Position numbers and translations under genes: made by a program | The notes under the pieces: generated by a model | Told to the model about the DNA's origin: nothing | The model's database searches: none | The model's input: only the letters and a program-made list of their open reading frames with translations | NCBI GenBank assembly: GCA_039815505.1 | Contig: JBCBZE010000002.1 | Span: forward strand, 1 to 44,394 | Length of the DNA: 44,394 nucleotides | DNA from: CANLWN01 sp039815505 | GTDB taxonomy: Bacteria; Bacteroidota; Bacteroidia; Flavobacteriales; Flavobacteriaceae | Direction of reading: 5' to 3' | In this document: piece after piece, positions 34,073-41,156 of the stretch | Layout: the number at the start of each line of letters is the position of its first letter | How positions within the stretch are numbered: the stretch's first letter is position 1

Positions 34073-35530
34073 TTAGGGCCTACTTCTTGGATGCTTTTTT
34101 AGCACTTGTACCATAAATAGCACACTCATCAAAATCATAAAAAAGGCAAAGGGCAAGGAGGTGATGATCAATAGTTTTTGTACTGCTGCCAATACATCTA
34201 TTTCCGGTTTTACATTTCCCAGTACGATTAGGGCCAGGGTTGCCACCAAAATAAAGACGGACCACAACAGCCGATGGCTCTTTTTGGGTGTTTTTCTTCC
34301 TTTATCCGTAAACATACTTAATACAAATACAGCAGAATCTACGGAGGTGACCAAAAAACTGATCAATAAAAAAATAGTGGTCATATTCAAGAATGCGGCG
34401 AACGGATAGTTTTCAAAAAAAACAAAGATAGAGGTGAATACATTGCCAAATTCATTCTGGTACATGCCCCAATCTTCAATAAGCCCAAAGGCGGAAGTAC
34501 CAAAGACCGAAAACCAAAAGAAGGTGCCCAAGGAAGGGATGATCAATACGCCCAATAACAGTTGGCGCACCGTTCTTCCCTTGGAGATGCGGGCAATGAA
34601 GATACCCGTAAAGGGGGCCCACGCCAGCCAAAAGGCCCAATAGTAAAAGGTCCAGTCCGTTAGAAAATCAATACCGGGGTCATAGGGCCCATATGCCATG
34701 CTCATGGGGACAAAATCTATGATGTATTGGAATGTTGCTTTTCCAAAAGATAGGAGTATATGAAGCATATCACTGGCGAGGAAGACAAAAACCAATAGGC
34801 CTAGGGTAACAAGGATATTGAGTTTAGAAATAACTTTTATACCCTTGTCCACCCCTTTCCAAACCGATACAAAAGCAAGTGTGGAAATCAAAGTGGCCAA
34901 TACTAAGGTGGTCACCAGACCAAAATTGCCTTGGAGTACATGAGTAAGGCCTCCATTGATCTGTGTAGTTCCCAGACCTACCGCAGCGATCAACCCAAAG
35001 ACCGTGGTAATTATGGTCATGACATCGATACCCCTTCTGGCTAGTTTGTTGGGTATGGTATCTTCTATGGTAGCACTTACCCGTACTTTCTTTTTACGAA
35101 CAAAGAGTGCGTATCCTACGATCATGGCAAAGAGTCCGTAGAAGGCCCAAGCGGTGAACCCCCATTGGTAAAAAGTAAACTCCAAGGCCAGGATATCCGG
35201 TGTTAGACTAGAGGTGTAGGGAGGGTGCTGCTGCATAAATACCGGTTCCTGAACGGCCCTTAACAGTATGCCCGCGCCCATCCCGGCACTGTAAAGCATG
35301 GCGGTCCACGCCCAGAGGGAATGTTCGGGTTTTTGGTTTTTCTTGCCCAGTTTAATTTTTCCTATGGGGGAAAATGCTACTGCCACCAATAGCAGTACAC
35401 ATCCAAGGCCCAAATACAGATAGAAATAACCAAAATAGTTCCTGACCCAAATAGAGGTCTTTTCTATGGTATTGTAACTGGCTTCGGTCGCGAAGAAAAC
35501 CACCAAGGAAAGCACAAATACGATTCCCAC
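34073..35530 (-). CDS. BCCT family betaine/choline/carnitine-type transporter
   Basis: Sodium- or proton-coupled importer of quaternary ammonium osmolytes in the inner membrane. About twelve membrane helices are visible. The aromatic TM8 signature is LTDWTFYYWAFWLAWAPFTG, and the TM3-like segment GAGILLRAVQEP is also present. The only ordinary start is GTG at 35530. However, the same frame stays open upstream, without ATG, to 35596 and encodes a plausible N-terminus (LFKKNVLLSVSV), so the true start may be the ATT at 35584 or the gene may have lost its ATG. It is the last gene of a three-gene operon. Confidence 0.9.
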   Translation of the reverse strand: MGIVFVLSLVVFFATEASYNTIEKTSIWVRNYFGYFYLYLGLGCVLLLVAVAFSPIGKIKLGKKNQKPEHSLWAWTAMLYSAGMGAGILLRAVQEPVFMQQHPPYTSSLTPDILALEFTFYQWGFTAWAFYGLFAMIVGYALFVRKKKVRVSATIEDTIPNKLARRGIDVMTIITTVFGLIAAVGLGTTQINGGLTHVLQGNFGLVTTLVLATLISTLAFVSVWKGVDKGIKVISKLNILVTLGLLVFVFLASDMLHILLSFGKATFQYIIDFVPMSMAYGPYDPGIDFLTDWTFYYWAFWLAWAPFTGIFIARISKGRTVRQLLLGVLIIPSLGTFFWFSVFGTSAFGLIEDWGMYQNEFGNVFTSIFVFFENYPFAAFLNMTTIFLLISFLVTSVDSAVFVLSMFTDKGRKTPKKSHRLLWSVFILVATLALIVLGNVKPEIDVLAAVQKLLIITSLPFAFFMILMSVLFMVQVLKKHPRSRP

Positions 35531-35589
35531 GGAAACGGATAAGAGTACATTTTTTTTAAAGAGCTGAAGTAAACGGATGGGAATATGGG

Positions 35590-37014
35590 TTAGGTTCTTG
35601 CTATATTACGGATCATGCCCCCAAAGATAAAATAATGAAAGGGAACAATACTGTACCAATATAACCTGCCTTTCAGCCCTTTGGGTCTAAAAGTTGCCGT
35701 TTGGTGCAATATATTGTCCTTATCTATTTTAAATTCCAACCAGGCCTCCCCTGGGAGCCGCATTTCCGCGAAGAGCAATAGTCTTCCGGTTTCTTTGTCG
35801 GCCAATAAAACCCGCCAAAAATCCAAGGAATCCCCTGGATAAATTTTATCGGGATGTGTACGTCCCCGTCGTAAACCTACACCGCCGCTTAGCTTATCTA
35901 AAAAACCTCTAATTCTCCATAACCAATTGCCATAATACCAGCCATTGTCGCCACCAATTTTCCAAATATTTTTAAGCACCGCTTCGCTATCCCGGACTTT
36001 TAGTTTTTGCTCGTCCTTTAGAACCCCATATTTTGGGACTTGAATATATTTTTCCAGGTCTTTGTTAAAACGGCCGCTTACCATGCTATCCTTCCAGCTG
36101 CTAATGACCTGGTTTTGTGCTATTTTTTTAAAGGCCATGTCTATGGCTTCCGTATACGTATGTGTTGTTATACCTAAAATTTGGGCTAATCTAGTATCCT
36201 CCGCAATGACCTCTATTTTCATACTGTCCACTAAATTCAACGCTAGTTTATACGAGGTGGAGGTAACAAAGTAGAGCCAATACGAAGATAGTTTTGGAGT
36301 CATAACAGGTACGGTGAGAATCCAATTTTTAAAGCCTCTGGACCGGGCATATTGTTGTAACATTTGTTTATAGGTCATGACATCCGGGCCGGCAATATCA
36401 AAAGAGTTGTTATAGGTCTTTTTGTTTCCTATGACACCAATTAAAAAATGCATCACATCGCGTATGGCAATGGGTTGCGTTTTGGTCAACACCCATTTAG
36501 GGGTGATCATAAAGGGCAGTTTTTCGCATAGATCTCGTATAATTTCAAAAGAAGAACTTCCGGACCCTACAATGATACCTGCCTTTAACACCGTAAAATG
36601 AAAGGGCCCTTTGGAAAGAATTGCTTCTACATTTCTGCGGGACCATAGATGCTTGGAAAGATTTTTATCGTTGACGATACCGCTTAGGTAAATTACCTGT
36701 TCCACTTTGGTGGCTTTCATGTAGGTATTAAAATTACGAGCGGTAATGGCTTCCATCTCATCAAAGTCCTTTGTTGAAGAGCTCATGGAATGGATCAAGA
36801 AATAGGCTACCTGTATGTCCTTGGGTATTTTGGCTTCCTCAACGGGAGCTAGGAAATCAATTTCTATGATTTTAATTTTAGAACGGGTCTGTTGATCAAT
36901 GGAAAGGCGTTCGGCATCCCGGACCGTACAGACTACTTCGTGATTTAAATCCAACAGCATTGGCAATAATCGCATCCCTATATATCCGTTGGCACCGGTG
37001 ACAAGAATTTTCAT
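35590..37014 (-). CDS. SDR-type NAD(P)-binding protein with DUF2867 C-terminal domain
   Basis: A 474-residue fusion. The N-terminal Rossmann domain (residues 1 to about 290) has the nucleotide loop TGANGYIG (6-13) and resembles atypical short-chain dehydrogenases/NmrA-like epimerases. The C-terminal about 150 residues form a DUF2867 domain, including SGGVGLRRGRTHPDKIYPGD and DFWRVLLADKE. The active-site YxxxK of classical SDRs is not obvious. It begins one base after the stop of the 141-aa gene and ends about 60 bases before the BCCT GTG start, so the three are probably cotranscribed. Role unknown. Confidence 0.85.
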   Translation of the reverse strand: MKILVTGANGYIGMRLLPMLLDLNHEVVCTVRDAERLSIDQQTRSKIKIIEIDFLAPVEEAKIPKDIQVAYFLIHSMSSSTKDFDEMEAITARNFNTYMKATKVEQVIYLSGIVNDKNLSKHLWSRRNVEAILSKGPFHFTVLKAGIIVGSGSSSFEIIRDLCEKLPFMITPKWVLTKTQPIAIRDVMHFLIGVIGNKKTYNNSFDIAGPDVMTYKQMLQQYARSRGFKNWILTVPVMTPKLSSYWLYFVTSTSYKLALNLVDSMKIEVIAEDTRLAQILGITTHTYTEAIDMAFKKIAQNQVISSWKDSMVSGRFNKDLEKYIQVPKYGVLKDEQKLKVRDSEAVLKNIWKIGGDNGWYYGNWLWRIRGFLDKLSGGVGLRRGRTHPDKIYPGDSLDFWRVLLADKETGRLLLFAEMRLPGEAWLEFKIDKDNILHQTATFRPKGLKGRLYWYSIVPFHYFIFGGMIRNIART

Positions 37015-37015
37015 A

Positions 37016-37441
37016 CTACAAATCTTCTATTGAGGTAGGGGCATTGTCAGCTTTATGATCCAATAATCTTTTGAAAAATTTTTGAATGGCCTTGGTGTCA
37101 GATTTTACCTTGATGAAGTAATGGTCCCTATAAACAGAATAAACCGCAAAGTCACCTTTGTAAATGGTGAGTTTATAATAGGGGATCACCAAGGCGTAGG
37201 TTTCTAACAGTGAGCGGAACCGAACGATGATTCCCTTGGGCCTAATTTCAATATTACAGCTGTCCAGATTATTATCCAATAACAAAAGATTGCGTATTTC
37301 CGCACTGGCTTCCGTAATGAACAATTTTGGAGAACCAATACCTCCCATGGCCCAACGCTCTTTGAGTTTAAAGGGTTTACCCACTTCAGCATCCACTTTT
37401 CGGGTGATTTCTTTATTGTTATAGGAAATATTTACGAGCAT
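37016..37441 (-). CDS. Conserved-looking hypothetical protein (141 aa)
   Basis: A 141-residue cytosolic protein with no signal peptide or membrane helix, not assignable by me to a family. It has mixed beta-strand-like segments (MLVNISYNNKEITRKV, CNIEIRPKGIIVRFR, YKLTIYKGDFAVYS, YFIKVKSDTKAIQKFF) ending in a helix and an acidic tail. Its stop directly abuts the ATG of the SDR/DUF2867 gene, supporting a real coding unit at the head of that operon. The divergent gene argS is 118 bases away. Confidence 0.7.
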   Translation of the reverse strand: MLVNISYNNKEITRKVDAEVGKPFKLKERWAMGGIGSPKLFITEASAEIRNLLLLDNNLDSCNIEIRPKGIIVRFRSLLETYALVIPYYKLTIYKGDFAVYSVYRDHYFIKVKSDTKAIQKFFKRLLDHKADNAPTSIEDL

Positions 37442-37529
37442 GCCCTGTCTTTTTCATTCGCATTTCTAAAGTTAATCAAAATGTAACCGATTCAAGGAGT
37501 GGTTTCGCAATTAAAGCACAAAAATTATG

Positions 37530-37537
37530 TAGTTTTG
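37530..37537 (+). promoter_or_regulatory. Predicted argS promoter -7 box
   Basis: TAGTTTTG is a perfect TAnnTTTG match, 22 bases before the argS ATG at 37560. No clear -33 TTG is visible at the expected distance. Confidence 0.55.
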
Positions 37538-37559
37538 CTGCCTTAAATGCCCAGTATCG

Positions 37560-39344
37560 ATGAATATCCAAGAAGTTATCACGGCGAAAGTAAAAGAAGC
37601 GGTAGTATCTATATACGAAGTTACACTCCCTTCGATAGAATTTCAACCCACGCGAAAGGACTTTGAAGGGGATATTACCGTGGTTGTTTTTCCCATGCTA
37701 AGGCACATTAAGGGAAATCCGCAACAGATCGGGGAACAGATCGGTGCTTTCTTACAAGAAAAGTTGGCCGAGGTATCGCACTTTAACGTGGTCAAAGGTT
37801 TTTTGAACCTTGTTATAAATGATGGCTTTTACCTTGATTTTTTCAATGAAATCATGGATGTTTCGGATTACGGTTTCGCCATTGGAGTGGACAAAAGTGC
37901 CATCATGGTAGAATATTCCTCTCCCAACACCAATAAACCTTTGCATTTGGGCCACATTCGGAACAATTTATTGGGATACTCCGTCGCGGAGATTTTAAAG
38001 GCCTCGGGCAAAAAGGTATACAAGACCCAAATTATTAATGATCGGGGTATTCATATTTGCAAAAGTATGTTGGCCTATGAAAGGTTTGGCCATGGGGAAG
38101 CACCGTCCGAGTCGTTAAAGGGGGATAAATTGGTAGGGAATTATTACGTTGCCTTTGATAAGGCGTATAAAGAAGAAATTGCACTGATGGTTTCCAAGGG
38201 TGCAGCACAAAAGGAAGCTGAAAAAACAGCTCCTATCCTTTTGGAAGCTCAAGAAATGCTCCGTAAATGGGAAGCGGGGGATAAAGAAGTGGTTGCCCTT
38301 TGGAAAAAAATGAACGCTTGGGTGTACGATGGTTTTGAGGTTACCTATAAGAACTTGGGGGTAGATTTTGATAAATTCTACTATGAAAGTGATACATATC
38401 TATTAGGCAAGGATGTAGTGGCCGATGGTTTAAAAAAAGGTGTTTTCTACAAAAAGAAGGATGGTAGTGTTTGGATCGATCTTACGGACGAAGGACTGGA
38501 CGAGAAAATAGTGCTCAGGGCCGATGGAACCGCGGTGTATATGACCCAGGACATTGGTACGGCCATACAGCGGGTAACGGACTATCCGGATATAGGGGGC
38601 ATGGTATACACCGTTGGTAATGAACAGGATTATCACTTCAAGGTCCTCTTCCTGATTTTGAAAAAGTTGGGCTTTGCTTGGGCAGAAAGCCTATATCATC
38701 TGAGTTATGGCATGGTAGATTTGCCCAGTGGCAAGATGAAGAGTAGGGAAGGAACCGTGGTGGATGCCGATGATTTAATGGTAGATATGACCCGCACAGC
38801 GGAAAAGATCTCCAAGGAATTGGGAAAATTGGAAGAGTACACGGAATCGGAAAAACAACAACTATATCGTATGATAGGGCTGGGGGCCTTAAAGTACTAT
38901 ATCCTTAAGGTAGATCCCAAAAAACGAATCCTGTTTGATCCGGACGAGTCGGTAGACTTTCAGGGGAATACCGGGCCGTTTATCCAATACACCTATGCAA
39001 GGATACAGTCTATTTTAAGAAAAGCGGATTTTGATCATTCCAAAGCTATTGGCTTACATACCATTGGTGAATCCTTGCACCCAAAGGAAAAAGAGTTGTT
39101 AAAACAGATACAATTGTTTCCGGAAACCGTTCAATTGGCGGCTGAAAATTATAGCCCGGCCTTGATTGCCAACTATACCTATGATCTGGTGAAGGAGTTT
39201 AATTCTTTCTATCAACAAGTATCCATTCTTGGCGAATCCAATGAAGAAAGGAAGGTGCTTAGGGTACAATTGTCCAAGAAGGTGGGAGAGGTTATCCGAT
39301 CGGCCTTCAAGTTATTGGGTATTGAGGTTCCCGAGCGAATGTAA
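37560..39344 (+). CDS. argS: Arginyl-tRNA synthetase
   Basis: Class I aminoacyl-tRNA synthetase charging tRNA-Arg with arginine. The 594-residue product has the N-terminal additional domain (about 1-100), the HIGH-type motif HLGH at 129-132 within SPNTNKPLHLGHIRNN, and a KMSKS-equivalent GKMKSREGTVVDADD with the altered loop common in ArgRS. The C-terminal DALR anticodon-binding domain (about 470-594) includes VQLAAENYSPALIANYTYDL and ends in the usual GIEVPERM. Monocistronic, with its own promoter and terminator. Confidence 0.98.
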   Translation: MNIQEVITAKVKEAVVSIYEVTLPSIEFQPTRKDFEGDITVVVFPMLRHIKGNPQQIGEQIGAFLQEKLAEVSHFNVVKGFLNLVINDGFYLDFFNEIMDVSDYGFAIGVDKSAIMVEYSSPNTNKPLHLGHIRNNLLGYSVAEILKASGKKVYKTQIINDRGIHICKSMLAYERFGHGEAPSESLKGDKLVGNYYVAFDKAYKEEIALMVSKGAAQKEAEKTAPILLEAQEMLRKWEAGDKEVVALWKKMNAWVYDGFEVTYKNLGVDFDKFYYESDTYLLGKDVVADGLKKGVFYKKKDGSVWIDLTDEGLDEKIVLRADGTAVYMTQDIGTAIQRVTDYPDIGGMVYTVGNEQDYHFKVLFLILKKLGFAWAESLYHLSYGMVDLPSGKMKSREGTVVDADDLMVDMTRTAEKISKELGKLEEYTESEKQQLYRMIGLGALKYYILKVDPKKRILFDPDESVDFQGNTGPFIQYTYARIQSILRKADFDHSKAIGLHTIGESLHPKEKELLKQIQLFPETVQLAAENYSPALIANYTYDLVKEFNSFYQQVSILGESNEERKVLRVQLSKKVGEVIRSAFKLLGIEVPERM

Positions 39345-39349
39345 AAAAG

Positions 39350-39381
39350 AAAAGACCGTTCGGGGGAGAACGATCTTTTCG
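39350..39381. terminator. Terminator after argS and after the rhodopsin gene
   Basis: AAAAGACCGTTC and GAACGATCTTTT pair with one mismatch around a six-base G-rich loop. The flanking A-run and T-run allow it to serve argS (+) and the convergent rhodopsin gene (-). Confidence 0.75.
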
Positions 39382-39432
39382 ATCCTATTAACTAAATAAA
39401 AGCCAGAGCTTACGATAAGCTAAGTAACTTTC

Positions 39433-40161
39433 TTAATCGGTAGCCGATGCATTAACGGCCAAATTATAGACTACAAGTCCAAAACCTATTTTGTTTATGG
39501 CATCTCCAATGTTATAGATGACGTCAAGATCCAAACCGCCAAAAACGCCTTCGTACCATCCTGGTGTACCGGCCATATAACCGATGGGATAAATAGCCCA
39601 ACCTACTAGCACAAACCAGCATAAAGTTTTGTGTGCGCTGAGTACTGCCCCACCTGCATCCTGTGCAAGTTTCTTGGCACCGCCCAACCAAATTTCATAG
39701 ACGATGATAAAATAGGCAATACCGGAAATTAGACCCCAAATTTGGGCCTGGTCCCTATATACCGCTTCTCCAAGGTACCCGGTAACGAGCATAACCACGG
39801 ATAGTACGATAAGCTTCCACATGAGCGATTTTTTTGCTCCCGCGACTTTAAGGATCAAATAAAATTCAACACACATCAAGGGTACGGTCAATATCCAATC
39901 TACATATCTGAAGAAAGTAGGGGACTCGGAAAAGTCGGCCCAATAATCACGCATGTACCAATAGTGTACTGCGGCTATAAATGTAATTAATCCTGAAACT
40001 AGGATAGAAGTTCTCCATTTCCTGTCAAAACTGTTCATTGAAAGGAAAAAGAAGGCAGAAGCTGCCATCATGGCCATACATCCTACAAAGAATGTAAAAC
40101 CTACATAATCATTGGTCGCGAGTTTCGCAACCAATGGAACTGATGATAAAAAATTTTCCAT
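39433..40161 (-). CDS. Proteorhodopsin, proton pump (DTE motif), probably green-absorbing
   Basis: A 242-residue seven-helix microbial rhodopsin binding all-trans retinal through Lys224 (GDAINKIGFG) and pumping protons out of the cell in light. Helix C reads RYVDWILTVPLMCVEFYLIL: Asp88 acceptor, Thr92 and Glu99 donor form the DTE proton-pump motif, with Arg85 preceding. The spectral-tuning position is Met96, the residue usual in flavobacterial green-absorbing proteins. His66 is the counterion partner. Gly143 (IWGLIS, helix E) occupies the position linked to carotenoid-antenna binding. The retinal-forming Blh gene is divergent, 89 bases away by ATG. Confidence 0.97.
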   Translation of the reverse strand: MENFLSSVPLVAKLATNDYVGFTFFVGCMAMMAASAFFFLSMNSFDRKWRTSILVSGLITFIAAVHYWYMRDYWADFSESPTFFRYVDWILTVPLMCVEFYLILKVAGAKKSLMWKLIVLSVVMLVTGYLGEAVYRDQAQIWGLISGIAYFIIVYEIWLGGAKKLAQDAGGAVLSAHKTLCWFVLVGWAIYPIGYMAGTPGWYEGVFGGLDLDVIYNIGDAINKIGFGLVVYNLAVNASATD

Positions 40162-40207
40162 AAAAATTAGCGTTAATTAATTTTGTTTAAGTAAATTTAA
40201 TAAAAAC

Positions 40208-40224
40208 TAAACAATAATTGTTTA
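40208..40224. promoter_or_regulatory. 17-bp palindrome in the rhodopsin-blh intergenic region
   Basis: TAAACAAT, a central A, then ATTGTTTA: perfectly symmetric, midway between two divergent starts in an A/T-rich region. It is a candidate operator that could control both genes; the binding protein is unknown. Confidence 0.45.
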
Positions 40225-40250
40225 ATTATTTTACTATTTTTTTGAACAAA

Positions 40251-41156
40251 ATGAAAAAAAGTGATGCCATTTTTATCAAATTGAACAGTTTCATTCTGGT
40301 TTTCACCTTTTTCTTCCTTTGGATATCGGTATATTTTGAGGACCGTGTGGAGGATGTTTTTGCTTATATCTTAATTTTTTCTTTTGGAATACTACATGGT
40401 GCCAATGACTTAAAATTATTGCAATCCGCAGGTGGCCATTCCCAAAAAACCGGCAATCTTTTGAGGATGACCCTCTATTACGTACTATTTGTATTGGGTA
40501 GTGCGGCTTTGTTTTATTTTTTTCCCCTTGTGGCACTGCTGTGGTTCGTCATCTTCAGCGCTTATCATTTTGGGGAACAACATTGGGTCAATAAAGTAAA
40601 ACAACAGACCGCATTGGAGAAAACTTTTTTCACGGTTTATGGACTCTATATTCTATTATCACTTTTTTTAGCGCATCATGCAGAAGTCTCGGATATCATT
40701 GATAACATAACCGGGTTTTGGCCATCCGTGGATTTTTATACTTATCCCTTGTACGTAAGTATATTTGTTTTTGTTTTGATTTATGGTATTTTAATTCAAC
40801 AAAAAAAGATCGATTCTAAAATTGCGCAGGAGTTATTCTTTCTTCTGGTATTCTATATCGTATTCAATACCGCTTCATTGATATGGGCATTTGCCATTTA
40901 TTTTATTCTATGGCATTCCCTTCCTTCCTTGGCAGATCAAATGAAGTATCTTTATGGCAGCATATCCAAAAGAAGTTTTTTAAAATACCTTAAATCATCT
41001 TCTATCTATTGGGGGATATCCGTGCTGGGATTGGCACTGTTGTTTTTAATTTTTAAGGATAGTGGCAAAACCACCCTGCTGGCTTTTTTCTTTTCTTTTC
41101 TGGCCGCAATAACCTTTCCCCATGTATTGGTTATCTCAAAATTGAATAGGCGCTAG
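40251..41156 (+). CDS. blh: Brp/Blh family beta-carotene 15,15'-dioxygenase
   Basis: Membrane iron enzyme that cleaves beta-carotene symmetrically into two retinal molecules, the chromophore of the divergent rhodopsin. The 301-residue product (ATG at 40251 preferred over an in-frame TTG 33 bases upstream) is almost all hydrophobic. Conserved iron-ligand-type histidines are His49 in LHGANDL, His106 and His111 in SAYHFGEQHW, His222 in WHSLPSLAD and His291 in FPHVLV. Its TAG stop overlaps the stop of the convergent TonB receptor gene at CTAG. The Asp of HGANDL is also conserved. Confidence 0.93.
   Translation: MKKSDAIFIKLNSFILVFTFFFLWISVYFEDRVEDVFAYILIFSFGILHGANDLKLLQSAGGHSQKTGNLLRMTLYYVLFVLGSAALFYFFPLVALLWFVIFSAYHFGEQHWVNKVKQQTALEKTFFTVYGLYILLSLFLAHHAEVSDIIDNITGFWPSVDFYTYPLYVSIFVFVLIYGILIQQKKIDSKIAQELFFLLVFYIVFNTASLIWAFAIYFILWHSLPSLADQMKYLYGSISKRSFLKYLKSSSIYWGISVLGLALLFLIFKDSGKTTLLAFFFSFLAAITFPHVLVISKLNRR

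Noticed and set aside
40218..40250. TTG start for Blh adding 11 residues
   Set aside because: The extension overlaps the intergenic palindrome and is A/T-derived; the ATG at 40251 starts right before the first conserved membrane segment.
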